Shown here piece after piece: positions 54,167 to 64,000 of a stretch of 64,000 nt of DNA. Under the pieces are notes generated by a model, which did no database searches, was not told the origin of the DNA, and was given only the letters and a program-made list of their open reading frames with translations. The stretch's first letter is position 1, and every line of letters begins with the position of its first letter. The translations under genes and the position numbers were made by a program. Source of the DNA: Labia minor (Eukaryota; Arthropoda; Insecta; Dermaptera; Spongiphoridae); NCBI GenBank assembly GCA_963082975.1, contig OY720345.1:32868611-32932610 (forward strand). The letters are read 5' to 3'.

Positions 54167-55339
54167 CAGGGCTTCGAACCGGAACTGAACCGAAAACCGA
54201 AAAAAACCGGTATTTTTGTCGGAACGAAAACCGGAGCTGAACCGAAAAAAATAATATCGGTTTATTTCGGTTCAGTACGTGTTCAATCCAGAGTTGCCAC
54301 AAGAGGTGTTTTGGCAACACCCAAGCCCGAATTTTTTTCAATTAGTTATGCCTCGCACTGCATGGTGTCGCTAAAAACTTTGTTTCAAAAATTAGTGTCC
54401 TAGTCATACTCTCCCTTCGGTTGTGTTGGCAGCGTCTCGTAGTCGCAATACAGAATTTAATGTTTTCATCGTTTGTTTAATACTGATATTTTGATTTAAT
54501 GATAGTATTAATTTTTTAAATTATTTATTCCATTTGTTACAGGGTTATGTATTGATATAAAGAAAATGATTCATAAATATAAATAAAATTATTAAATAAA
54601 TTTAAACAAATATTGTATAACTTTGACCAAGTACGAAGATTAGACAGTAAAAAACTTATTTTAGAATTTTGGGAGGAAAATAAAAATACATATCCTCATT
54701 TTAACAAAATTGCAATGGTGGTTTTAGGAGATACTGCAACACAAGTTAGTGTTGAAAGAGCTTTCTTTGGTTTAAAATTTATTTTACGAGACAATAGAAA
54801 TAGTTTAAATGAAAATATATTAGAAGATATTTTAATAATTAGAGGTATAATTTTCATCTTTTATAATTCTAGTTATAATTATAAGTAAATATATCCAAGA
54901 ATCCTGTATACTTTAACATTAAATATACGAATTTGTTTCGTTTGTTGAGTGTTTGAAAGTAAAAGGATGTAAAAAAATATTCATACTTATTTGTTTCGTT
55001 TAATAAATTATATTAACATCTTATATTATATACTTCTAATTATTATACCTTTAATTAATTATTATTATTTATATTATATTGTATCAATTCATGTAGTATG
55101 ATTTAGGGTGGTAGCAAGAAATATTTTTATATATTTATGGCAGACTCGGCATACCCCGACCTAAATTTCTAATACAAATAAAAGGTCTTTAAAATTAATT
55201 AATCGGAGCTGAACCGAAAACCGAAAACCGAAAAAAACCGTTATTTTTGCCGGAACGAAAACCGGAACCCAACTGATATTTTTTTTTTATTGAACCGGAA
55301 CGAAAACCGTAACGAAAAAAATAACGGTTCGAAGCCCTG
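54167..55339 (+). mobile_element. hAT element inside A8, near-perfect 8-bp target duplication
   Basis: Termini CAGGGCTTCGAACCGGAAC and (reversed) CAGGGCTTCGAACCG are inverted. GGAAAAAT (54159-54166) and AGAAAAAT (55340-55347) differ at one base. Both subterminal regions are packed with ACCGAAAACCGAAAA-type repeats (GAACCGAAAACC), a common subterminal binding-site pattern. Only the transposase C-terminus is left inside. A different hAT family from the 24.7-kb element. Confidence 0.9.
54613..54888 (+). pseudogene. hAT transposase C-terminal dimerisation domain
   Basis: 91 residues: LDSKKLILEFWEENKNTYPH, then FNKIAMVVLGDTATQVSVER, AFFGLKFILRDNRNSLNENI and LEDILIIRG. This is the hAT C-terminal dimerisation domain, with the W of EFWEENK and SVERAF hallmark residues present. 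The catalytic core is deleted. The reading frame is intact over the domain, so decay since deletion is slight. Start codon is arbitrary. Confidence 0.92.
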
Positions 55340-55619
55340 AGAAAAATAACCCTCTTTCGCGAAAGAGCTACATTTCTCTTAAGTTGAAAGAAAACTACGA
55401 ATTTTGAATAATGTCCGTGTACCAAATTTCATTGTTCTAGCTCAAACCTTTTTTGAGTAATCTCGTCTATACACACACAGACATTTTTCTAAACCTTAGT
55501 GAAAATGACTCAGGGACCTTCAAAATGTATAAAAACATTAAAATCTCGACATCGAAAATTTTAGTGATCGCAATACTATCTCTGGCGAGATAGTAAAAAG
55601 GAGTTCTATGTAATACTGT

Positions 55620-55895
55620 CTCAATCCCGGAGATATTTATATAACTCATTACAATATTTAATCGTTTTTTGGGAGTTCTGTCCTATAAATTATCCAGTAT
55701 ATCTCATCTATTCGCAAGTATATCGTATCGTTACGATGATCTAAGAAGTGTTATAATCAAGAACTGAAGAAGTTATATTTTCATTTAATAATCTTTTTAC
55801 TTTTTTTTGATCTTGTTCATATTCTTTAAATAAAAACGATAAAATTTTGCAATTATTTCTAAACAGAAACTATATTTTTTGCTAAAACAACCCCT
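55620..55895. other. Noncoding DNA, AT-rich
   Basis: No gene recognised. Confidence 0.4.
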
Positions 55896-55899
55896 AGAC

Positions 55900-56001
55900 A
55901 CGGAAATTCTCTACATTTATAAATATTATCTATGTTGTGAATTTCAAAAAAATCCTTAGAGCGGTTTAATATCTCAAAAATATACAAAGGTATATAATAT
56001 T

Positions 56002-56047
<46 letters not shown>

Positions 56048-56080
56048 TTTTGCTAGTTTAATAAGATAAGATATATTAAG
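55900..56080 (+). repeat. LINE-tail-like block with (AT)n
   Basis: GTTGTGAATTTCAAAAAAAT and TTAGAGCGGTTT recur at 53394-53430, and AATAAGATAAGATATATT at the right end recurs at 53480-53500. Between lies a long (AT)n at 56002-56044. So this is a truncated copy of the tail half of the L3 composite. The 157-codon minus frame 55859-56332 runs through the microsatellite and is not a gene. Confidence 0.65.
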
Positions 56081-56089
56081 CGAATTGTG

Positions 56090-56720
56090 AATATAGTCAT
56101 TGATAAATAAACAGAATAAATATAAATGCTTATTTAAATTCCTTTGGTTAATATAACAAAGAGCAAAAAAAAGAACAGGAATAATAATTAGACACTCAAT
56201 CTTCTTAGGGTGATTAATTGAATATTTAGAGAGGAAATTAAAGACAAAAAGGGCAACAACTTTCAATTGAATTGAATTGAATTTTATAATTGAATCAATT
56301 TTAATTGAATAACTCCACTCTGTTTTTATCATTTTACTTTATGTTAGTTATAATCATCATTCATTCATTTATTAGGGTTATTACTATTATTATCTTAAAT
56401 AAAGTAGTAGAATTATAAAAACAAATCTCATCAAGATGATAATTCAATTTAAAGATTTTGATAACACTATTCTCTTATTTAAATATACTATATATAGATA
56501 TTAAAGATTGAAAATCATATGATTTGATTTGATTAGTTAAACGTTGCCATCCTTTATCTAAAAGTGCCTTAATAATATTTCAAGTCTGACTGTCTCTTCC
56601 CTTCCATTTTGCAAATTGAATGTCTCCGTTATTAGTCCTAGATCTTGTTTAAATAATTGATTTAAAGTAGAAGAAGGGTAAGAGTCTGTGAAAGAGATAG
56701 AGACAGAGACATGGACAGAG
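56090..56720. other. AT-rich noncoding DNA
   Basis: No gene recognised; ends in (GA)n at about 56718-56735. Confidence 0.5.
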
Positions 56721-56772
56721 AGAGAGAGAGAGAGATAGGTATAAAATAGATAGAAATTACAATTATGGTGGA

Positions 56773-56958
56773 AGATTTTTCATCAAAATAAACTTTTTAA
56801 TTTCAAATTAAACTCGAGATATCGATAAATATCAAGAAGAGCCCCTTCCGGATTGCTTAACAATGAAACAAAGACAAATCGCTGAATTTATATTATAATT
56901 ATTAATTTTTTGAAACACGAGGTTAGCGTTCTTGCATGTTAAGGTTAGTTTCTTATGC
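56773..56958 (+). repeat. Direct repeat H, left copy
   Basis: About 185 bases, including AGAAGAGCCCCTTCCGGATT and ACACGAGGTTAGCGTTCTTG, recur nearly unchanged at 57714-57900. The two copies bracket the candidate exon at 57094 and a SINE. Confidence 0.9.
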
Positions 56959-57093
56959 AAATGATTGAAATTAAATGAATTCATTTATTTTTATTTCATA
57001 TCCATTCCGATTCCAATATTCAATTAACAAATACGGGAAGTTTTAAACGTTTCGGGCCCGTAGATTTTTTTCCTATTTCTCCCCCTCCATAAG

Positions 57094-57392
57094 CAAATAT
57101 TGGTCCAATTCCACCGCAACCGCTTTGGCCAGCTTCACCAAGACCACCGCCCCCTGTAAGAACCCCATCCTTCCCGATGCCATCCCCAGCACCGACAAGT
57201 TCAACATCATTGGAAATTCAGAGCGATGGATATGAAACAAACGAATTGAATAGAACACAAGAGTACTGTTTACCTATAAATTCACAGCCAAATACTACGA
57301 CTAAAATCAAGCAAGTGCCCTCAATCGATATGGAAGAAGATGTGAATATTGCTATGTTCTTGATTTATAATTACTTATTTAATTATTCATAA
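57094..57392 (+). CDS. Candidate host coding exon, proline-rich, unknown gene
   Basis: A strong splice acceptor, TTTTTTTCCTATTTCTCCCC then CTCCATAAG (57066-57093), precedes a frame open to TAA at 57390. Translation: IGPIPPQPLWPASPRPPPPV, then RTPSFPMPSPAPTSSTSLEI, QSDGYETNELNRTQEYCLPI, NSQPNTTTKIKQVPSIDMEE and DVNIAMFLIYNYLFNYS. The proline-rich start and the DGYETNEL and QEYCLP tyrosine contexts look like a cytoplasmic linker. The C-terminal dozen residues are AT-biased, so the true exon may end earlier (for example near 57340). No homology recognised. An ATG at 57177 could also start a shorter frame. No upstream exon was found. Confidence 0.35.
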
Positions 57393-57507
57393 TTAGTCTT
57401 ATTATATATTTAAACTTATTTTTTTGGTCAAATTTTTCTTAAAAATGGGTAATTGAAGTAAAAAGTATTTTTTTAATTTTATTATCATAGATGTATTTTA
57501 ATAAAAA

Positions 57508-57660
57508 AAAAGAACTTCTGATTTATTTTTACGAAAGGTTACCGCCTATTAAGTTGATTACTATATATGCAGGGTAGTGGTGTTCTATGATCAGAAGAAC
57601 GAATTCTCTCAACCTTTATCTTGATTTTCTTGATCGGATGCGCTACTTTTTATTTCAACT
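57508..57660 (-). mobile_element. SINE family-S, tail half
   Basis: Minus-strand text AAGTAGCGCATCCGATCAAG, AAAATCAAGATAAAGGTTGA and CTGATCATAGAACACC matches the family core. The head is missing. Confidence 0.65.
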
Positions 57661-57713
57661 TTAAAATAAACGTACCAGTGGTGGACCACTGTGCCAGTAA
57701 TGAACCATTTAAT

Positions 57714-57900
57714 AGATTTTTCATCAAAATAAGCTTTTTAATTTCAAATTAAACTGGAGATATCGATAAATATCAAGAAGAGCCCCTTCCGGATTGCTTA
57801 ACAATGAAACAAAGACTAATCGCTGCATATGTATTATAATTATGAATTTTTTAAAACACGAGGTTAGCGTTCTTGCATTTTAAGGTTAGTTTCTTATGTA
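57714..57900 (+). repeat. Direct repeat H, right copy
   Basis: Second copy of 56773-56958, in the same orientation, about 94-96% alike by eye (differences at single positions such as AACTGGAG for AACTCGAG). Confidence 0.9.
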
Positions 57901-57904
57901 AAAT

Positions 57905-58255
57905 GTTAAGGCTAGGCTTCAATTTATTTTCAATATATTATGTTTTATTTAATAATAATTTCAATCTAAAAGTGCAATTAAATAGTTGATATTACAAATT
58001 ATATTAATCAATTTGAAATATTTTCTTAATGTGAACATTAACAATTATAAAGGAGTGGTCACTTTCTGAAACAAATTTCACATTTTTTTTTAGAAATTGA
58101 CCGGGGTGGTATTTTTGTATTAATATAATAAAAAATATCTTTTGTTAAATTTATGTATTATTTAAATAAGAAAAAAAGAAAGAATAATTAAAAAAGATTA
58201 AAAATGAGCATCTTTAGAAAGGCAAAAGAAAAAGAAATAAAGGAAAAAGTTGGAT
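57905..58255. other. AT-rich noncoding DNA
   Basis: No gene recognised. Confidence 0.5.
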
Positions 58256-58264
58256 AACGAAAAA

Positions 58265-58915
58265 AAATAAGTTGACCTGTGGCCAGGTCCGAACCGACCG
58301 ACGCGACGGTTTGAAATAAATTAATTTCCAGCTACAGAAACAATTTCAAATAATTTTCATATATCTATTAATGTAATAAAAAACAGATATGGATACATAA
58401 ATAATAAATATAAACATTTTTAATTTTATTTTATTTATAATATATATGCAAGACCAGGCTGTGACGTCATATAATTTTAAATCAAGAAAAAACTAATAAA
58501 TATGATTTTTTTCGAGGATAAAACCAATACAAAATGCATGATTCGTGGTGATATATAAAAAAATCTCCTTTGGTGTGAAAATAACCCTTTCCTTCCTATC
58601 GTCGATCGCTAATACTACCACTTCCGGTTTCCGGAATTGCACCAAAAGTTGATCAATTCATCCCACTGATGCATTAAGTAAATATACCAAATTTCATCAA
58701 AATCGGTTGAGCCGTTCAGGCTGTACACATCTATACGGACGGACAGACGGACGGACAGACGGACGGACGGACGGACGGACAGACGGACAGACATCATGCT
58801 AAAAATACTTTTTTCTGTTTAGAAAATGCATGATTCGTGGAGATATGTAAAAATCTCCACATGTGAAATTTGGTGTGAAAACAATACCTCCCTTACTATC
58901 GTCGGTCGGTAATAA
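58265..58915 (+). mobile_element. Family-B element B2
   Basis: Full copy: AAGTTGACCTGTGGCCAGGT, GAACCGACCGACG..., AT-rich part, TGTGACGTCATATAATTTTA, ATGCATGATTCGTGGTGATA, CCACTTCCGGTTTCCGG, the inverse of AACGGCTCAACCGATTTTGA, (GGAC/AGAC)n at 58735-58790 and the end CTATCGTCGGTCGGTAA. It lies in the opposite orientation to B1. Confidence 0.88.
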
Positions 58916-58919
58916 AGGG

Positions 58920-59495
58920 AGGAAAGGCAGTTTGTAAGGAACGGGACAATAGTTCTGACTTCAGTTTTAAAATACCACAGAGATGAAAATAATTGTCTTG
59001 AAGTCAGTGTTGAGGATCAGAAGGCTCTAAAATTCAATGGTTGCATGTTAAAAAAAATAAACAAATAATACCTCGTATTTTTTATATGGGAGATTACTTT
59101 CCCGAAAAAATCATACAATTTACTGAAGGAGAAGTCAGGAGAATAAAGAAGATTTATGTAAATGTCCTAAAACTGCTGACATTCTTGTTTACAATTGGAA
59201 GAGCGTAGTTGGCACCTCGAGCAATTATCAAAACAAGAAATGTTAACCTATTTCCGATATGAACTGTAAATATAAAGAATAATAAAGATATTTATTTTCA
59301 TAATATCCGTTTGCTTCTTTTAAAACTGATTATAACAAATAAAATAATTAGATGATATTTTTAGGAATTGTGAATTTTTATCACAAATACATTCCAAGTA
59401 GTATATAATATTATTTAATAATTATTTTACCTTTTTGTTGTTATAAAATTTAATATTTAAAAGTAGTACATTTTTGTACTTGATTGTTACAAGGC
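58920..59495. other. Noncoding DNA
   Basis: Moderately AT-rich; no open frame or repeat copy recognised. Confidence 0.45.
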
Positions 59496-59499
59496 ATAC

Positions 59500-59590
59500 C
59501 AAGTCATCGACGATCTATAAAGGTTGAAGGGGTACAGACGGGCGGAGCCCGTTGTCAATATGCGAAGAGCAAAGTCAGTAATAAGTAAAA
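59500..59590 (+). mobile_element. LINE 3'-end fragment
   Basis: GGGGTACAGACGGGCGGAGC and CCGTTGTCAATATGCGAAGA resemble, in plus orientation, the reverse of the LINE ends at 30612 and 52318 (GGGTACAGGGGGCGGAGC). Only this short piece is left. Confidence 0.4.
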
Positions 59591-59620
59591 TGGGTTGGAA
59601 TTTTTATTTTATTTTCATTA

Positions 59621-60113
59621 CACCCATACCTCGCTTTACGAAGTTTCGTTTTGCATCTTTTCGAAGTTACGTCGCTGATTAATAAGTATTAATTTTCACT
59701 GTGCGTCGTTAGATTTCCTAGGTTGCGTTGTTTTGGGTTCAAGTTTTTAATTTTTTTTTTCCTAAATGATGGTACCACGTTTGTTTATAATTGCGCTATA
59801 CCATAAAAACTCGGGGATTCCCTTTCTAATTGAAAATGAACGCAATTTTAATACAGTTTTATTTTCACTTTGTTTTGCCAATTTTAGAGTTCAATTTCAA
59901 TTATGTAGTGTGTTGAGCTTTTTGAAACGTTTCAATTAGTGTGTTGTGCTTTATTAAAAAGAGAATAATAAATTTTTACGGAACAAAAAAGGTAAATATT
60001 ATCTACCTATCTTCAATCTTTACATGATTTTTTATAGAAAATCTCAATTCACTTTACATCGTGTTTTTTTGAGGGGGGGGGGCGTGACCCTGACGCAAAG
60101 TGATGTATTGGAG
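59621..60113. mobile_element. Tc1/mariner or pogo-like MITE, TA-flanked
   Basis: Termini CACCCATACCTCGCTTTACG and (reversed) CTCCAATACATCACTTTGCG agree at about 15 of 20 positions and lie next to TA on both sides (59619-59620, 60114-60115). CATACCTCG is typical of Tigger/pogo-type terminal repeats. The 493-base inside is noncoding. A poly-G run lies at 60073-60082. Confidence 0.65.
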
Positions 60114-60119
60114 TATTTT

Positions 60120-60480
60120 TCCATTTAGATTTTTTTATTTTATTTAAAAAATAATAAAATAGAATCTGATTAATAAAATAAAAATATTTTTTCTAAGAAG
60201 TTATTATCAGCCCTAGTAATTTTTTTAATTGATTAGAAATATCTTTTGTCAGTGAAAACATTGCAAGTGCAAGATGCATCACCTCTAACACATTTTTTCA
60301 AAATATAATACCGTAATTTCAATAATGAACTGAACAAAAAATATTTCATTAACAATTAAATTTTTCAAAATTACTTACATAGGTATATTTATAGATTATT
60401 TAATAAAACAGCAATCATTAAAAAAAAAATTAATATTTATGTTTTTATTTTATAAATATGATTTTTATTTTGTAATAAAT
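60120..60480. other. AT-rich noncoding DNA
   Basis: No gene recognised. Confidence 0.5.
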
Positions 60481-60484
60481 TGCT

Positions 60485-60655
60485 GGAGAAGCTTAAAGTA
60501 GAATGGGCACCTCAGTTCGTCCCCACTCGCCCCTCTCCATTCCACTCCTCCTGCCTGCCTGCCGGCCGGTCTCGAGCGCATTCGGTTCGGTTCCCAGTCA
60601 CTGAGAAGGGGAAGACGTTGAGCGGCCTCTCCACCGAATTCATCCCTTAATCATG
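60485..60655. promoter_or_regulatory. GC-rich unique island
   Basis: The most GC-rich unique stretch in the last 20 kb: CCTGCCTGCCTGCCGGCCGG, TCTCGAGCGCATTCGGTTCG and GGAAGACGTTGAGCGGCC. TCAGTTCG and CCAGTCAC resemble arthropod initiator sequences, but no TATA or correctly spaced downstream element is visible. No frame of note. Could be a promoter, a short exon or an enhancer. Confidence 0.3.
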
Positions 60656-60659
60656 TGCA

Positions 60660-61045
60660 ATCAAGAATTAATTGAAAATTTATTTATTTTTATTAATTAA
60701 AACGAAGATTTTATTAGTCAACTAATGAAAAAAAAAAATATTTCAATAAAAATTAAATTTGATAACTTATACAAATTTATTAAATTTTTAATTAAAATCT
60801 TTGAAAATAATTAAGCTTAAATATTCTATATTTTAAGATCTCATTAATTTAATTTTATTAAAAGTTAAATGAAAACTATTTAAACATATATAAGACTTAA
60901 TTTTCATTAATTATATTTATGGTAAATATTTATGTTAAATGAAAATCACCTTTAAGATGTTAGTATTATTTTCTGAATATTTTGAAATTTTAAATATTTA
61001 CTAGATTAATTCTCATGTTTCTTTAAAAAAAATGAAAAAATTACT
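60660..61045. other. AT-rich noncoding DNA
   Basis: No gene recognised. Confidence 0.5.
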
Positions 61046-61054
61046 ATGTATTAA

Positions 61055-61272
61055 GTACTGGAATTAATTTTTTAACACTGCAAATCATGCGCCAACACGT
61101 GACATGGTTCCATCAACAAAGAACCAAACATGCGCTGATTTAATAAATATTATTTATTAATTTTAATTTTTAATTTATAATTAATTAAATTTAATTTAAA
61201 TATAATATATGCTAATTAATCCAATTCAAATTTCCGATATAGTCGAGTGGAGGCCCTCCAGATTTTTTTCAT
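61055..61272 (+). mobile_element. Family-A HINE element A9, right end only
   Basis: Begins inside the element at GTACTGGAATTAATTTTTTA, has ATGCGCCAACACGTGACATG, CAAAGAACCAAACATGCGCT, the AT-rich body and the end TAGTCGAGTGGAGGCCCTCC AGATTTTTTT. The palindromic end and microsatellite are missing. Confidence 0.8.
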
Positions 61273-61618
61273 TATGGAAAATATTCCACAATTTTGTTAA
61301 ATTTTAAAAATGTAACACAACATATATTATTTAAATAAATCGGATCTCCTAAACTAAATTTATCTGCTTTCTTAGACAAATGATACTTTACCTAGCTTAT
61401 TCGTAATATAAAATACACATGTTTGTTCAAATGTGATAATTGAGTCAATATTTTACAATAGATATTTACAAATAGAATTATACCTAAACACACATTTGAG
61501 AAGATCCATTTAATAAGAAATAAAATTAATGACAAAATTGTGCAATTTTAGTTGTTAAATGAAGGATTATAATCGCCCGGCTATCCTACTGGTCAATTAT
61601 TTCTTAATTTTAAATAAT

Positions 61619-62263
61619 AAGTTGACCTGTGGCCAGGTCCGAACCGACCGACGGTTTGAAGTAAATTAATTTCCAGCTACAGAAACAATTTCAAATAATT
61701 TTAATATATCTATTAATGTAATAAAAAACAGATATGGATAGAACATAAATATTTTTAATTTTATTTTATTTATAATATATAGCTGAAATAGCCGGCGTTG
61801 CCCGGCGTTACCCGAGGCTGTGACGTCATGAAGGGCTGGGTGACGTCATATAATTTTAAATCAAGAAAAAACTAATAAATATGATTTTCCCGAGGATAAA
61901 ACCAATACAAAGTGCATGATTCGTGGTGATATATAAAAAAATCTCCTCATGTGAAATTTGGTGTTCCCTTCCTATCGTCGATCGCTAATACTACCACTTT
62001 CGGTTTCCGGATTTGCACCAAAAGTTGATCAATTCATCCCACTAATGCATTAAGTAAATATACCAAATTTCATCAAAATCCGTTGAGCCGTTCAGGCTGT
62101 ACACATCTATACGGACAGACGGACGGACGGACGGACGGACAGACATCATGCTAAAAATACTTTTTTCTGTTAAGAAAATGCATGATTCGTGGAGATAGGT
62201 AAAAATCTCGACATGCGAAATTTGGTGTGAAAACAATACCTCCCTTACTATCGTCGGTCGGTA
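61619..62263 (+). mobile_element. Family-B element B3
   Basis: Full copy in the same orientation as B2, with AAGTTGACCTGTGGCCAGGT at the left and TATCGTCGGTCGGTAA at the right. The (GGAC)n at 62113-62145 is short. It differs from B1 and B2 by TAGCTGAAATAGCCGGCGTT GCCCGGCG and a second TGACGTCA in the middle (about 61781-61850), text commonly seen at LINE-derived repeat ends, so a small extra insertion or a variant subfamily. Confidence 0.88.
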
Positions 62264-62269
62264 AAAATT

Positions 62270-62755
62270 TACAAAATCAACCAGAAGTTAAAATTGTCTA
62301 AATAAAACTTATTTATAAATTATATATTATATGCTATATAATTATTTTTTGCATAAAATATTATAAGTATCAAGTCAATTTTAATTCAGTTTTCAGTTTT
62401 TCTTTCTTTTTCTCTCCCCTTTTTATATTGATTGAGAGATGCTCTTAACATTTGTTGAAATAAGAGTGAGATTTCAAGTGTTTTTTTTTACTATATATAT
62501 ATATTGAACACTATTTATTCTTTTCTAACATAAATAGAAATTTAAGATTTCAATCGAAGGAATGGAAAAAATAATTTTAATACTGGATTTAAAAAAATTA
62601 AGAACAAATCGTTTGAGTTTATTATATTCTACAAACAACTAATCATAATTATAAACTTATTGTACTAATAATATATGTATATATATAAAAAAAAGGTTTT
62701 TTTCTGCAAATTGGTCAGAAATTCACAATTTTTGCATATATTCGCGTTTCATGGC
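62270..62755. other. AT-rich noncoding DNA
   Basis: No gene recognised. Confidence 0.5.
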
Positions 62756-62764
62756 CTCTAGAAT

Positions 62765-62930
62765 CCAAAACTGACTTAATTTTTCATGTCCGTTTGTCTG
62801 TTCGGAAATTGTGACATTATAGACTCAAAATTGGCTGAACCGATTTGTATGAAATTACATCACAATATTCTTATATACATCTATTTGAACATAGGCAGGC
62901 TATTATATCTATTCAATTATCACAGAAATT
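62765..62930 (+). mobile_element. Family-C HINE-like fragment, copy 2
   Basis: Plus-strand partner of 51270-51400: GTCCGTTTGTCTGTTCGGAA, CAAAATTGGCTGAACCGATT, ATATTCTTATATACATCTAT and TTGAACATAGGCAGG. Only a short GTCC/GTCT stretch is left as microsatellite. Confidence 0.6.
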
Positions 62931-62939
62931 AATTTTTAA

Positions 62940-63580
62940 AAATTTTACATGTACATTTTGTCATTCAGCACCTTATTAATTCATTTCGTACAATGAATAT
63001 AAAATTTATAATTTTCGAAATTTCCATACAAAGAATGTTTATATTTAAATCTTTATTTTAATATCTAATGTTGAAATATTATTTCAATTATTTAATTCAT
63101 TCTAGGAGTTCGAGTTATTGATTATATTAAAATTAAAATATGATTTTTTAGACAAATGATATAACGTAAAGAAGTAAATTTTTTAAATTTGTTTTAATTT
63201 ATTAATAGGTTTCTTTTTATGTTTATCAAGTTTAATAAATTTTTTTTATGATGTAATATAACAAATAATATTAATATTAAATTGGATTTAAATTTAAAAA
63301 TTAGAATATTTTAGTAAGTGTAAATTTTAGTACTTATTAATAATTATAATACTTTAGAATTTGTATATTTAATTATGATATTATTTAAGAATATTTAAAA
63401 TAAGTGCATGTATATATTATTAAATTTTTTATTTTAGTTAGAACCTCTCTTTTTCTCTATAGTTTAAATTAAAAAAAAACGGAAAGTGTTCCAGACAAAT
63501 TAAGAAATTGAGATGTCTCATGCAACATGGATGGGTAAATGAATTGGGCTTGGAGAGGAGACAATTTATAAGTTTCTTCT
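62940..63580. other. AT-rich noncoding DNA
   Basis: No gene recognised. Confidence 0.5.
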
Positions 63581-63584
63581 AATC

Positions 63585-64000
63585 TTAGGAGAATATCAAT
63601 GCGGATTAATGCCAGCACTAGATCAGATATTTTCATTAAGGCAGAAATTAGAAAAAAAGCGAATTTATATTTCTGTTCACCAATTATTTGTAAACTTTAG
63701 TAAAGCATATGACTCAATAGATCGAGATAAACGTTTTCTAATTTTGATCTTCAAATTCGTCTTGAAGGTAGTAAAGAGTAAGATGCAAATTGGGAAATAA
63801 TCAAAGAGAAATCAATTAAACAAAAAAATCAATTACGCAGACGACTTAAATGAATTAAATATAATAGGAGATTCGGAAAATGCAATTAAAGATAGCGTAG
63901 AAAAAGAGGTAGGAAAAGAGATGGGTTTTGAAATTAATAGTGATAAAACAAAATATTTAGTAATAAAGATGAACAATATTAACATAAAATTTTAACATAC
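63585..64000 (+). mobile_element. RTE-like LINE L4, runs off window end
   Basis: The only plus-strand LINE. 63591-63750 reads GEYQCGLMPALDQIFSLRQK, LEKKRIYISVHQLFVNFSKA and YDSIDRDKR, covering RT motifs 1-3. An internal deletion removes the GLKQGDALSP block. From 63834 it reads NYADDLNELNIIGDSENAIK, DSVEKEVGKEMGFEINSDKT and KYLVIK. The YADD box (63834-63845) is intact here, unlike in L2. Several stops and frameshifts; the 3' end is outside the window. Confidence 0.88.

Larger units (their letters stand above)
53863..55606 (-). mobile_element. Family-A HINE element A8, split by hAT
   Basis: Starts ATCTGGAGTGTCTCCACTCG and ends ATCTCTGGCGAGATAGTAAA. A 1173-base hAT element is inserted at 54167. 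Outside that, the order of blocks is the family consensus. The (CA)n is short (55471-55480). Confidence 0.85.

Noticed and set aside
55859..56332. 157-codon minus-strand frame
   Set aside because: Runs straight through an (AT)n microsatellite giving a Tyr-Ile repeat, and through a LINE-tail repeat.
56773..57900. LTR retrotransposon with 185-base LTRs
   Set aside because: The interior has no gag/pol text, no primer-binding site, and the units lack TG...CA ends; reported only as a direct repeat pair.

Overview
The window is eukaryotic nuclear DNA, strongly AT-rich, full of microsatellites and transposable-element remains, and almost empty of host coding sequence. The mixture of mariner elements, hAT elements, R1-type and RTE-like LINEs, tRNA-derived SINEs and short GTCC- or TG-bearing interspersed elements resembling Drosophila DINE-1 points to an arthropod, most likely an insect or close relative. 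The species cannot be fixed from the sequence. I found no intact protein-coding gene, tRNA, rRNA or CRISPR. Nearly all open frames over 60 codons are antisense or low-complexity shadows; the exceptions are transposon fragments and one possible host exon at 57094-57392. The window is best read as a gene desert or part of a giant intron.

Layout. 1-8500: AT-rich DNA with two mariner pieces, duplicated unclassified repeats, one family-A element and one SINE. 8500-17150: mostly unique AT-rich sequence, with a possible terminal mini-exon near 10.5 kb and isolated GC-richer islands. 17155-18483: a repeat block containing a family-A element hit by a hAT MITE. 18789-19807: a 5'-truncated R1-type LINE with a 14-bp target-site duplication. 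20.7-24 kb: SINEs and mariner remnants. 24734-26351: a complete but decayed hAT element with perfect 8-bp target duplications, followed by a possible 5S-headed SINE. 28.3-28.9 kb: a mariner transposase C-terminal half. 30.6-34 kb: LINE, SINE and a long-inverted-repeat element. 36.5-42.3 kb: nested A/B elements and SINEs. 44.4-45.5 kb: RTE-like LINE. 47.6-55.6 kb: four more family-A copies, one split by a LINE and one by a second hAT element. 56.7-57.9 kb: a direct repeat pair around the best host-exon candidate. 58-64 kb: two B elements, a TA-flanked MITE, a GC island and another LINE running off the end.

The main results are structural. Family A (at least nine copies) has a terminal palindrome, an internal TG microsatellite, an inverted subterminal repeat and a second hairpin at the far end, which is the architecture of Helentron-associated elements (DINE-1/HINE). 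A related empty site at 17.2 kb dates one insertion. Family F (33.1 and 49.1 kb) is a long-inverted-repeat element with an 8- or 9-bp target duplication and termini beginning GGTAATTG that I cannot assign with confidence. Several GC-richer unique islands and two copies of an identical 13-base TATA-like motif are the best candidates for host regulatory DNA.
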